Assembly: GCA_003052455.1 (NCBI GenBank) | Contig: QAPD01000045.1 | Location: 1-64,000 of the forward strand | From: Sphaerisporangium cinnabarinum | GTDB lineage: Bacteria > Actinomycetota > Actinomycetes > Actinomycetales > Cellulomonadaceae | Length of the DNA: 64,000 bases | Direction of reading: 5' to 3' | Shown: piece by piece, positions 49,273-57,683 of the stretch | Numbering within the stretch: position 1 is the stretch's first letter | Layout of the letters: each line of letters begins with the position of its first letter | Position numbers and translations under genes: made by a program | The notes under the pieces: model-generated | The model's input: the letters and a program-made list of their open reading frames with translations, nothing else | Told to the model about the DNA's origin: nothing | The model's database searches: none

Positions 49273-50409
49273 TCACGCGAGGTCGACGTCGGCCCACAGG
49301 GCGGCGTGGTCGGACGCCGCGTGCACCGGTGAGGTCATCGTGTCGTAGTGCGGGAACAGGGTCCCGTCCTTCCCGCCCCACACGCCCCGACGGAAGACGG
49401 ACCCGCCCACGGTGCGCTCGAACAGCGCGGGGGAGAGCAGGACGTAGTCGATCTTCTGGCTCGCGGTCCCGTTGCCGTACGTCCCGGGACGCCCGTCGCC
49501 CCGGAAGTCCCGGTGCACGCTGACGTCGCGCAGGTCGGTCCCCTCGAGGAGCGGGCGCAGCGGCACCGACCCCGGGGTGTCGTTGAGGTCCCCGACGACC
49601 ACGACGTTCTCCTCGCCGCGGGCACGCAGGCCGGCGTAGATCGCCGCGGTGCGGGTCGCCTGGCGGCGCCGGGTCGCGTCCGACTCGGCCTGCGTCCCGT
49701 ACCCCTTGGACTTGAAGTGGTTGACGAGCACGGTGAGCGTGCCGCCGCCGGGCAGCGTGACGACGTACTCGGGGCAGTCGCGGCCGAAGACGAGCCGGCC
49801 GCGCGAGTCCCGGTCGTCGACGTGGGAGCGCACGGTCCCGATCTCGTACGGTCGCCGGGTGAGCAGCCCGACGTCGATCCCGCGGTCGTCGTTGCCGTCG
49901 ATGACCATGACGTGCGGGTAGAGCGCGCGCCCGGCGCGGGTGACGCCCGCGTCGGTGAAGCGCTTGAGCGCGACGCGGCTCTCGGCCTCGACGACCGCGA
50001 GGACGTCCGCGCCGACGTCGGCCACGACGCGCGCCGTGTGCACCATCGCGAGCTCGTCGACCCGGTCCTTGACGAGGTCGACCCAGCCGACCCAGTCGCC
50101 CCGCCCGGTCGCGACCACCTCCGTGCGGGCGGTCCCGGCGGCCTGCGACCCGGTGCGGCGCACGAGCCGTCCCCGCACCTGGCGCAGCAGCGCGAGCGCG
50201 GCGGCGTCGGCGCGCAGCAGGCCGAGCGTCTCCAGGTGCTCCAGGATCTCGGCGCGAACGTCGGGGCCGTACCGCTCCTCGGCGATCAGGGCGTTGACCC
50301 GGGCGTGCGCCGCCAGGACCGCGTTCCCCGCGGTCAAGGGGCCCGCCATCGCGCGCGGCCGCTCGAACAGGTTCTCGACGTTGAACGTCCCGATCCGGAC
50401 CGTCGCCAT
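49273..50409 (-). CDS. endonuclease/exonuclease/phosphatase-family protein
   Basis: A 378-residue metal-dependent hydrolase of the EEP fold. GTFNVENLF (metal Asn), AVVEAESRVAL (metal Glu), DDRGIDVGLLTRRP, VLVNHFKSKGYG, VVGDLNDTPGS (Asp/Asn) and ASDHAALW (catalytic His) are in family order. No signal peptide is seen, unlike many secreted members. ATG 50409 is 5 nt after GGGAGCC. Substrate may be nucleic acid or a phosphoester; not determined. Confidence 0.85.
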   Translation of the reverse strand: MATVRIGTFNVENLFERPRAMAGPLTAGNAVLAAHARVNALIAEERYGPDVRAEILEHLETLGLLRADAAALALLRQVRGRLVRRTGSQAAGTARTEVVATGRGDWVGWVDLVKDRVDELAMVHTARVVADVGADVLAVVEAESRVALKRFTDAGVTRAGRALYPHVMVIDGNDDRGIDVGLLTRRPYEIGTVRSHVDDRDSRGRLVFGRDCPEYVVTLPGGGTLTVLVNHFKSKGYGTQAESDATRRRQATRTAAIYAGLRARGEENVVVVGDLNDTPGSVPLRPLLEGTDLRDVSVHRDFRGDGRPGTYGNGTASQKIDYVLLSPALFERTVGGSVFRRGVWGGKDGTLFPHYDTMTSPVHAASDHAALWADVDLA

Positions 50410-50552
50410 CGTGGGCTCCCTCGCGCGGTCCGGGACCCGAGGTGGGTGCGTGACGCGGACCGGCTCCACCAGGAGGGAGGGGCGCGGCCGGTGTCCCGGA
50501 CGCCGCCGCGCTCGCGGGCGCCGGGGAGCCCGGCCCGCTCGGGCGCGGCCAG

Positions 50553-50613
50553 CCCGGCCGGTGTCACCGCCACCGGCCGGGCAGACCGTGACCGGCCGGG
50601 CGCGCCGGCCGGT
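50553..50613 (-). terminator. two GC hairpins after the HNH gene
   Basis: An 11-bp perfect stem (50553-50563 with 50571-50581) and a 9-bp stem (50591-50599 with 50605-50613) follow the HNH stop on the minus strand and precede the EEP gene. The motif GGCCGGTGTC recurs three times in this 210-bp gap. Confidence 0.6.
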
Positions 50614-50619
50614 GTCCCG

Positions 50620-51093
50620 TCAGCGTCTGCGCGGGGCGGGCGCCGACGGGTAGATGTCGCGGAACGCGGGCTCGAACGGTCTGGACAGGAGCCGCAGTCC
50701 CGCCTGCTCGGGCGTGCGCCCGCCCTTGGCCGCGTTGCACGGCTCGCACGCGGCGACGGCGTTGAGCCACGTCGTCGTGCCGCCCTGGCAGCGCGGGACG
50801 ACGTGGTCCATCGTCGTCGCGGTGCCCCCGCAGTACGCGCAGCGGTAGCGGTCGCGGCGCAGGAGCGCGGCGCGCGAGTACGGGACGCGGCCCTGGCGCT
50901 CGTACACCCAGCGCGCGTGCACGTACCGCACGAGCGCGACCGACCGGGGGCGCTGGTAGGGCCCGAACGTCTCGCCCTCGACGGCCTCCAGCACCTCGGC
51001 GACCTGCCGGTGCAGCATGCGGATCGCGTGGCGCAACGACACGCGGCCGAGCTCCTGGCTGCCGCCGAGGTTGTAGATGACCACCTCGCTCAT
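50620..51093 (-). CDS. HNH endonuclease-domain protein
   Basis: A 157-residue protein of the common actinobacterial HNH type. An N-terminal region (SEVVIYNLGGSQELGRVSLRHAIRMLHRQVAEVLE) precedes the HNH core: CAYCGG, the catalytic TMDHVVPRCQGG and CEPCNAAKG, giving a four-Cys zinc site and the His. ATG 51093 overlaps the stop of a short upstream frame (ATGA) and also has AGGAGGAG in front of it. The biological role is unknown; it is not part of a visible restriction system. Confidence 0.88.
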   Translation of the reverse strand: MSEVVIYNLGGSQELGRVSLRHAIRMLHRQVAEVLEAVEGETFGPYQRPRSVALVRYVHARWVYERQGRVPYSRAALLRRDRYRCAYCGGTATTMDHVVPRCQGGTTTWLNAVAACEPCNAAKGGRTPEQAGLRLLSRPFEPAFRDIYPSAPAPRRR

Positions 51094-51314
51094 CGTCGCT
51101 CCTCCTGTCGTGCGTCGCGTGCCGTGCCCCGGGACGACGAGAGCCGCCCCAGGACGGTGCCCCAGGACGGCTCTGCAGGTGGACGACGCACGTCGTCTAC
51201 CTGAGGAGCGCCCTTCGGGACGGGTCGACGGACCGCTCGTGCGTCACGCGGGTCCACCTGCCCTTCACCGGTCGTCATGGTCGAGCGTCCGGGCGGGTCT
51301 CGACGGGACGCCAT
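51090..51314 (-). CDS. short basic ORF coupled to the HNH gene
   Basis: A 74-codon frame whose stop overlaps the HNH ATG by 4 bp (ATGA). It starts MASRRDPPGRS, is rich in Arg, Pro and Asp, and has no recognisable domain. A second ATG (residue 13) gives 62 codons. It could be a translated leader for HNH, or chance in GC-rich DNA; a CAGGTAGACGACG/CGTCGTCCACCTG near-palindrome lies within it (near 51178-51203). Confidence 0.35.
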   Translation of the reverse strand: MASRRDPPGRSTMTTGEGQVDPRDARAVRRPVPKGAPQVDDVRRPPAEPSWGTVLGRLSSSRGTARDARQEERR

Positions 51315-51365
51315 GAGGCTATGCCCGCGAGCGCGCGACGTCCACGCCTTTGCGCCGGGGAGGAG

Positions 51366-52649
51366 TCAGGTGTCGTCCCGCACGTCCGTCTCCGACCCCG
51401 CGTCGCCCGACGTCGGCCGGTGCGCGCGCCCGGCACGGGAGAGCTGGACGAGCAGCGCGGCCGACAGGACCCACACGAGCCCCGCGGCCGAGACGGACCC
51501 GCCCCCGAACGCGGCGAGCGCCCCGGCGGCCACGACGGGCACGGCGAGCACCAGCGCGGTGCGGACGTCGCGCAGCACGGCGTGCACGCCCGCGGACACC
51601 AGCCCGTGGACGGCGAACGCCCCGACGAGCAGCGCGAGCTCGCTGGGCTCGAGCGCGCGCGCCGGGCGGTCCAGGACGCCCCCGAGCGCGCCCGCGAGCG
51701 TGGCGAGGGCCCCCGTCGTCACGAGGTGCAGGAACCACGCGACGCGCGGCGGCACGCCGGCCGGGCGCAGGAGCGCCACGCCCGCGTAGCCCGAGCGCAC
51801 CGTGACCGCCCACAGGCCGACCAGCAGGGTGAACGCCCCTGCGCCCGCCACGAGCAGGGAGCGGTCCCACTCGGCCTCGCTCGCGGCGTCGATCGCCTGG
51901 ATGAGGCCCTCGCCGTGCACGATGATGACGAACAGCCCGAGCCGCTCGCCGAGATGGGGCACGTCGCTCGCGGCCGCGTCGACCGTCGTCGGGACCTCCA
52001 GGTCGCGCCGCCGCCCGCGGTCCGGCGCGCCGGGCCGCGCACGACGCCCGCCCAGCTCCCGCCCCCGGCCCCGGCGCTCGCGGACCTCGTCGAGGCGCTC
52101 CTGCGCGCGCCGCACGAGCCGCTCGCCCGAGAGCGTGAGGAGCAGCAGGAGGTCGATCGCGAGGCCGACACCCCACAGCACGTAGCGGGTCTGGCCGTCG
52201 GCCCACCACGACACGATCCAGGGCACGACCCCGGCGAGCGCCTGCACGACGGGCAGGTCGACGACGACGGTCGTGCGCCGCCACGGGCGTGCGGCGACGA
52301 GGCGTCCCACGACGTAGGCGACGGCGAACGCCTGGGCGTGCTCGTCGTGGATGCCCGGCACGGCGGCGATCATCACGGCGAGCGCGGCCATGCCCGCGAG
52401 GATCGGCAGGGACCGCGCACCCTCGCCCGCGACGTTGCCGTACGTGGTGAAGCACGCCCACACGAGCCAGAACGCCGTGTACGCCACGACGTACAGCGCG
52501 AGCCCGCCGCCGTCGTGGTCCTCCTGGAGGAGGTGGGCGAGCATGCCGATGCCCGCGACGACGACGAGGTCGAAGAACAGCTCGAGCCAGGAGGCGTGGC
52601 GCTCCTCGCCGACCGGCGACGTCCCCGCCGCCGGGGAGGGGGCCGTCAC
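51366..52649 (-). CDS. ltrA: low-temperature-requirement A (LtrA) membrane protein
   Basis: A 427-residue polytopic protein of the LtrA family. VEERHASWLELFFDLVVVAGIGMLAHLL is the family start, with about ten hydrophobic segments and a basic cytoplasmic loop (about 185-225). The DVPHLGERLGLFVIIVHGEGLIQAI stretch in the second half is the conserved LGERxxLFxIIxxGE motif. The GTG start overlaps the histidine kinase stop (GTGA), so it belongs to the RR-kinase operon. The molecular function of LtrA is not established. Confidence 0.88.
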   Translation of the reverse strand: MTAPSPAAGTSPVGEERHASWLELFFDLVVVAGIGMLAHLLQEDHDGGGLALYVVAYTAFWLVWACFTTYGNVAGEGARSLPILAGMAALAVMIAAVPGIHDEHAQAFAVAYVVGRLVAARPWRRTTVVVDLPVVQALAGVVPWIVSWWADGQTRYVLWGVGLAIDLLLLLTLSGERLVRRAQERLDEVRERRGRGRELGGRRARPGAPDRGRRRDLEVPTTVDAAASDVPHLGERLGLFVIIVHGEGLIQAIDAASEAEWDRSLLVAGAGAFTLLVGLWAVTVRSGYAGVALLRPAGVPPRVAWFLHLVTTGALATLAGALGGVLDRPARALEPSELALLVGAFAVHGLVSAGVHAVLRDVRTALVLAVPVVAAGALAAFGGGSVSAAGLVWVLSAALLVQLSRAGRAHRPTSGDAGSETDVRDDT

Positions 52650-54196
52650 GCGCGCCCGTCGGGCGCGTCGACCGCGGCGGGGGCGGGCGGCGCGGGTTCG
52701 AGCGGGAGCCGCACGACGAACCGCGTGTCGCCCGGCACGGACGTCACGGCGAGGTCGCCGTGGTGCTTGTTCACGACGATGCGCCACGAGATGTCGAGGC
52801 CGAGCCCGGTGCCCTGGCCGACGGGCTTCGTGGTGAAGAACGGCTCGAAGATGCGGGGGCGCACGTCGTCGGGGATCCCGGGGCCGGTGTCGGCGACCTC
52901 GACCTCGGCGTGGTCGTCGACGCGCCGGGTGGTCACGGTGAGGGTGCCGGTGCCGGCCATGGCCTGCGCGGCGTTCTCGACGAGGTTGGTCCACACCTGG
53001 TTGAGCTCGGCGGCGTACACGGGCACGGCGGGCAGGTCGGGGTCGTAGCGGCGCACGACCTCGACGCCGTCGAGGGTGTGGTCGAGCATCGTCAGCGTGG
53101 AGTCGAGCAGCTCGTGCAGGTCCACGGGCCGGAACGGCGCCCGGTCGAGCTGGGAGTACTGGCGGGCGGCCCCGACGAGCGTCGAGATCCGCACCGTGGC
53201 GTCCTCGATCTCGGCCATGAGCTGCTCGGTCTCGATCGTGTACGCGAGCCAGCTCACCGCGCCGGTGAGCGCGCCGGCGTCGACCCGCGCGGCGACGCGG
53301 TCGAGCCACGGCTCGTCGATGCCGGCCTGGACGAGCGCGGGGGAGACCCGCCACCCCTCGGGCAGGCCGTGGTCGTCGAGCCAGTCGGTGAGCCGATCCT
53401 CCAGGTCGGAGGTCTCCAGGGCGCCGACGGCGTCCGCGGTGCGCGTGTCCGCGTACCGCTCGAGCGCCTCCTCCTGGAGCCGGATCAGCTCGGCGAGCGT
53501 GGCGCGGTCGTAGGGGCCGTCGGCGATGAGCGCGAGCTTGTGCCGCATGGCGGCGACGCGCTCGCGCAGCGTGCCGGTGGCGCGCACCGCGGCGGCGGCC
53601 GGATTGTTGAGCTCGTGCGTGAGCCCCGCGGACAGGGACCCGAGGGCGAGCAGCCGCTCGCGCTGCCCGACGAGCTGCTGCGCGTCGCGCGTGCCCCAGA
53701 ACACGCCCTCGAGCAGGTGCACGGCCATGGGGAACCACTCGGTCATGAGCTTGGCGAAGTCGTGGGCCGCGAGGACGAAGAACCGCGAGGGCTCGAGCGC
53801 GCGCGCCGAGTGCAGGTAGGTCTGCGGCAGCCGGTCGCCGAGGTAGGCGTTCCACGCCCCGAGGTAGACCCCGACCTGACGGGTGCGCGAGACCTCCACC
53901 TCGTCCTCGCCGACGCGGCGGAACAGCGCGACGCCGCCGTCGAGCAGGACGTAGAACGCCTCGGCGGGCGAGCCCTCGTGGAAGAGCCAGCCCGCGTCGT
54001 GCCGCTCGACGTGCCCGGTCGCGCACAGCCAGGCGAGCTGGTCGTCGGTGAGGTGCTCGAACAGGAACGTGGCGCGCAGCTCGTCGACGTCGCACGGCAA
54101 CCACCCGCGCGCGGCGGCGGCCGCGGCGGTGGGGTCGGTCGCCGCGGACGCGGCCTCGGTGGGCGGGGTCGTGGTGGGGTCCTCGGTGCTGGTCAC
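52646..54196 (-). CDS. histidine kinase with cyclic-nucleotide-binding domain
   Basis: A cytoplasmic sensor kinase of 516 residues with no membrane segment. A cNMP-binding beta-roll (about 35-150: LFEHLTDDQLAWLCATGHVERHDAGWLFHEGSPAEAFYVLLDGGVALF) is followed by a dimerisation helix with phospho-His (GLTHELNNPAAAAV), a long helical section, and the HATPase domain: NQVWTNLVENAAQAM (N box), DTGPGIPDD (G1) and GTGLGLDISWRIV (G2). GTG 54196 has GGAGG 8 nt upstream. Its partner is the RR fusion 61 bp upstream. Whether it binds a cyclic nucleotide cannot be seen from sequence. Confidence 0.9.
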   Translation of the reverse strand: MTSTEDPTTTPPTEAASAATDPTAAAAAARGWLPCDVDELRATFLFEHLTDDQLAWLCATGHVERHDAGWLFHEGSPAEAFYVLLDGGVALFRRVGEDEVEVSRTRQVGVYLGAWNAYLGDRLPQTYLHSARALEPSRFFVLAAHDFAKLMTEWFPMAVHLLEGVFWGTRDAQQLVGQRERLLALGSLSAGLTHELNNPAAAAVRATGTLRERVAAMRHKLALIADGPYDRATLAELIRLQEEALERYADTRTADAVGALETSDLEDRLTDWLDDHGLPEGWRVSPALVQAGIDEPWLDRVAARVDAGALTGAVSWLAYTIETEQLMAEIEDATVRISTLVGAARQYSQLDRAPFRPVDLHELLDSTLTMLDHTLDGVEVVRRYDPDLPAVPVYAAELNQVWTNLVENAAQAMAGTGTLTVTTRRVDDHAEVEVADTGPGIPDDVRPRIFEPFFTTKPVGQGTGLGLDISWRIVVNKHHGDLAVTSVPGDTRFVVRLPLEPAPPAPAAVDAPDGRA

Positions 54197-54257
54197 GGTG
54201 TCGCCTCCGGGTTCGGTCGGGGCCTGCGTCGTCGGGGCTGTGTCGCGGGGACGAGGG

Positions 54258-55934
54258 TCAGAGCTGTTCGAGGTAGCGGTGGACGAGCATGACGGCCATG
54301 GCGCCCTCGCCGACCGCGGACGCGACGCGCTTGGCCGACTCCGCGCGCACGTCCCCGGCGGCGAACACGCCGGGCACGGACGTCTCCAGGTGGTAGGGCG
54401 GGCGGTCGAGCGTCCACCCGGCGGGCGGGGCGCCGTCGTGCAGGAGGTCGGGGCCCGCGAGAACGAACCCGCGGGGGTCGCGCGCGACGACGCCGTCGAG
54501 CCAGTCGGTGCGGGGCGCGGCGCCGATGAACACGAACGCCCACCCGCACTCGACGCGCGTGGTGGTGGCGGCGTCGAGGTCGCGCAGCTCGAGGTGCTCC
54601 AGGTGGTCGTCGCCCGACGCCGCGACGACCTCCGTGCGGGTGAGGACCCGCACGCGCGGGTGGGCCTCGACCTGCTCGACGAGGTAGGACGACATGGACC
54701 GGGCGAGCGAGTCGCCCCGCACGACGAGCGTGACCTGCTTGGCCTCGCGCGCGAGGTACAGCGCCGCCTGCCCGGCGGAGTTCGCGCCCCCGACGACGTA
54801 CACCTCCTGGTCCTGGCACGCGGACGCCTCGGTGAGCGCCGAGCCGTAGAACACGCCGCGGCCCACGAGGTCGGCGAGGCCCGGGCCGTCGAGCAGCCGG
54901 TAGGAGACGCCGGACGCGAGGATGACGGTGTGCGCGTCGATCGACGTGCCGTCGGGGAACCGCACCGAGCGGGCCGGGCCGTCGACGTCGAGCTCGACGG
55001 CGTCGCGCGTCGTGACGATCTCGGCACCGAACCGCACGGCCTGGCGGCGCGCGCGCTCGGCGAGCTGGGCGCCCGAGATCCCGTCGGGGAACCCGAGGTA
55101 GTTGTCGATGCGGGAGCTCTGCCCGGCCTGTCCGCCGGTCGCGGTGCGCTCGACGAGCACCGTCCGCAGCCCTTCCGACGCCCCGTAGAGCGCCGCGCTG
55201 AGCCCCGCGGGCCCGCCGCCCACGACGACGAGGTCGTAGAAGTCGGCCGCGGGTCGCGTGGCGAGCCCGACGCGCTCGGCGAGCGTCGCGTCGTCGGGCG
55301 CGACGAGGGGCTCGCCCTCGGGCGTGACGACGAGGGGGAGGGTCTCGCCGTCGGCCTGCGCGGCCGTGAGCAGGCGCGCCCCCTCGGCGGACTCCGACGG
55401 GTACCACCGGTAGGGCACGCGGTTGCGCGCGAGGAACTCGCGCACCTGCGAGGAGCGTGCCGACCACCGATGCCCGACGACGACGGTCTCGGCCGGGCGG
55501 CGCCGGTCGGTCGCGGACCACGCCTCGAGCTGGGCGTCCACGACGGGGTAGAGCTTCTCCTCGGGCGGGTCCCACGGCTTGAGCAGGTAGTAGTCGAGGT
55601 CGACGACGTTGATCGCCTCGATCGCGGCCTCGGTGTCCGCGTAGGCGGTGAGCAGGACGCGCCGCGCCGCGGGGAAGAGGTCCATCGCCTGCTCGAGCAG
55701 CTCGACGCCCGTCATGCCGGGCATGCGGTGGTCGGCGAGGACGACGGCGACGTCCTCGCCCCGCAGCGCCAGCTCGCGCAGCGCGGAGAGCGTCTCCGCA
55801 CCCGACTCGGCGCGCACGATCCGGTAGCGGTCGCCGTAGCGGCGGCGCAGGTCGCGCGCGACCGCGCGCGAGACCCCGGGGTCGTCGTCCACGGTGACGA
55901 TCGCAGGACGGGTCGTCGCGACGGTGGGTTCCAC
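54258..55934 (-). CDS. response regulator fused to a thioredoxin-reductase-like domain
   Basis: A 558-residue fusion. The receiver domain (about 8-130) has the acidic pocket TVDDDPGVS, the phospho-Asp in VVLADHRMPG and the Lys in LLKPW. A thioredoxin/glutaredoxin-like linker region (about 145-225) follows, then a TrxR-like FAD/NADPH module (VVVGGGPAGLSAALYGASEG, TGGQAGQSSRIDNYLGFPDG, VYVVGGANSAGQAALYLA, GVFAAGDV). The CxxC redox pair of TrxR is absent: the aligned stretch reads ALTEASACQ, with one Cys. GTG 55934 has AGGAGG 4 nt upstream; ATG 55970 is an alternative with a closer, poorer site. No DNA-binding domain is present. Confidence 0.88.
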   Translation of the reverse strand: MEPTVATTRPAIVTVDDDPGVSRAVARDLRRRYGDRYRIVRAESGAETLSALRELALRGEDVAVVLADHRMPGMTGVELLEQAMDLFPAARRVLLTAYADTEAAIEAINVVDLDYYLLKPWDPPEEKLYPVVDAQLEAWSATDRRRPAETVVVGHRWSARSSQVREFLARNRVPYRWYPSESAEGARLLTAAQADGETLPLVVTPEGEPLVAPDDATLAERVGLATRPAADFYDLVVVGGGPAGLSAALYGASEGLRTVLVERTATGGQAGQSSRIDNYLGFPDGISGAQLAERARRQAVRFGAEIVTTRDAVELDVDGPARSVRFPDGTSIDAHTVILASGVSYRLLDGPGLADLVGRGVFYGSALTEASACQDQEVYVVGGANSAGQAALYLAREAKQVTLVVRGDSLARSMSSYLVEQVEAHPRVRVLTRTEVVAASGDDHLEHLELRDLDAATTTRVECGWAFVFIGAAPRTDWLDGVVARDPRGFVLAGPDLLHDGAPPAGWTLDRPPYHLETSVPGVFAAGDVRAESAKRVASAVGEGAMAVMLVHRYLEQL

Positions 55935-56042
55935 ACGGCCTCCTCGGGCACCAGGACGGGCGACTGCCATCCTCTCCCCAGCGTGGCCACGCGTCCACGG
56001 CGGACGTGGCGCAGGTCACTCTTGACGGGGGATCGCGCTGCG

Positions 56043-56061
56043 CTAGGTTAGGCAAGGCAAA
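56043..56061. promoter_or_regulatory. IdeR/DmdR iron box of the siderophore operon
   Basis: CTAGGTTAGGCAAGGCAAA agrees with the 19-bp consensus at 14 positions, with an intact TAGGTTAGGC half. It sits 57 bp before the PLP decarboxylase start and should repress the whole operon when iron is plentiful. Confidence 0.85.
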
Positions 56062-56117
56062 CCTCAGGTTGCCCCGCCGCGCTCCGCGGCGGTCCTCTCC
56101 CCGTCCTGGAGCCTCGC

Positions 56118-57683
56118 ATGCTCTCAGCACGATCCGTCGCGCCCGCGCACGGTACCCCGACCGCCCCGGCGCTGCTCACCGGCGCGGCCGCGGGCGCCTA
56201 CGCGAGCACCCTGCACGCCGTCGTGGACGACGTCGCCGCGCGCGTGGCCGCCGTCGACCAGCCCTGGTCCGGCGCGAGCCGCGCCCACCTGGCCGCGCTC
56301 GTCGACGCCACCGACCTCGACGGCCCCGGCGTCGGGACCGACGCGGCGCTGCGCGAGGCCGCCGATCTCTACGCGACCCACGCCGTGTGGTTCCACCACC
56401 CGGCCTACGCCGCGCACCTCAACTGCCCGGTCGCGCTGCCCGCGGTCGGTGCCGAGGCCCTGCTCGCCGCGATCAACACGTCCGTCGACACCTACGACCA
56501 GTCGACCGTCGCGACCCTCATGGAGCGTCGCGTCGTCGGCTGGACCGCGGGCCGCGTCGGGTACGTCGCCGGGGACGGCGTCCTCACGTCGGGCGGCACG
56601 CAGTCCAACCTCCACGCGCTCTTCCTCGCCCGCGAGCGCGCCGTCGAGCGCGCCACCCGCGACGGGCTCGGGCGCTCGGCCGTCCTGCCGCGCCTGCGCG
56701 TCCTGGCCGCGGGGTCCAGCCACTTCAGCGTCGCGCGCTCGGCCCTGCTGCTCGGCCTCGCCGACGACGCGGTCGTGCGGGTCGAGGCCGACGCCGACGG
56801 GCGGGTCGTGCCCGCGGCGCTCGCGGCCGCCGTCGACGCGGTGCACGGCGCGGGCGAGGTCGTCATGGCGGTCGTCGCGACCGCCGGCACGACCGACCGC
56901 GGCTGCGTGGACCCGCTCGCCGCGGTCGCGGACGTGTGCGACGCGGCCGACGTGTGGTTGCACGTCGACGCCGCCTACGGGTGCGGGCTCCTGGTGTCCG
57001 CGACGCGCCGGCACCTGATCGACGGCATCGAGCGGTCGCGGTCGGTGACGGTCGACTACCACAAGGCGTTCTTCCAGCCCGTGTCGGCGAGCGCGCTGCT
57101 CGTGCGCGAGCGCGCCGACCTGGAGCGCGTCGCGCACCACGCGGACTACCTCAACCCGCGCGAGAACGCCGAGCCGAACCAGGTCGACGTGTCGCTCCAG
57201 ACCACCCGCCGCTTCGACGCGCTCAAGCTCTGGACGACGCTGCGCGCGCTCGGGCCCGGCGGGGTCGGCGCGATGGTCGACGCCGTGTGCGACCTCGCCG
57301 CGCAGGTGCACGCCGACCTCGCGGACGACCCCGACCTGCGGGTGCTGGGCCGGACGGACCTCTCCACGGTCCTGTTCCGGTACGAGCCGCCCGGGCTGTC
57401 CGCGGCGCACGCGGACCGCCTCGTGCCGCTCGTGCGGCGGGTGCTGTTCGAGTCCGGACGCGCGGTGGTCGCCAAGACCGTGCTCGACGGCGTCCCGTGC
57501 CTCAAGCTCACGCTGCTCAACCCGACCGTCACGCTCGCGGACGTGCGCCACGTGCTCGACCTCGTGCGCACGACCGCCCAGGCGCTCGTCGAGCGCGACG
57601 AACTGCTGCACGACGACGACGTCGCGGCGCACGCCGCGGACCTCGTGGCGTCCCTCGCGACCGCCGGGGCGGTGACCCGATGA
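56118..57683 (+). CDS. desA: PLP-dependent decarboxylase, DesA-like (lysine decarboxylase)
   Basis: The first enzyme of a hydroxamate siderophore pathway, making cadaverine from lysine if DesA-like. The 521-residue group II decarboxylase has HPAYAAHLNCPVALPAVGAEALLAAINTSVDTYDQS, GVLTSGGTQSNLHALFLAR, the PLP-contacting DVWLHVDAAYGCG and the PLP Lys in TVDYHKAFFQPV. GGAGCC precedes ATG 56118. An iron box lies upstream and desB overlaps the stop (ATGA). Relatives use diaminobutyrate or ornithine, so lysine is inferred from the operon. Confidence 0.87.
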   Translation: MLSARSVAPAHGTPTAPALLTGAAAGAYASTLHAVVDDVAARVAAVDQPWSGASRAHLAALVDATDLDGPGVGTDAALREAADLYATHAVWFHHPAYAAHLNCPVALPAVGAEALLAAINTSVDTYDQSTVATLMERRVVGWTAGRVGYVAGDGVLTSGGTQSNLHALFLARERAVERATRDGLGRSAVLPRLRVLAAGSSHFSVARSALLLGLADDAVVRVEADADGRVVPAALAAAVDAVHGAGEVVMAVVATAGTTDRGCVDPLAAVADVCDAADVWLHVDAAYGCGLLVSATRRHLIDGIERSRSVTVDYHKAFFQPVSASALLVRERADLERVAHHADYLNPRENAEPNQVDVSLQTTRRFDALKLWTTLRALGPGGVGAMVDAVCDLAAQVHADLADDPDLRVLGRTDLSTVLFRYEPPGLSAAHADRLVPLVRRVLFESGRAVVAKTVLDGVPCLKLTLLNPTVTLADVRHVLDLVRTTAQALVERDELLHDDDVAAHAADLVASLATAGAVTR

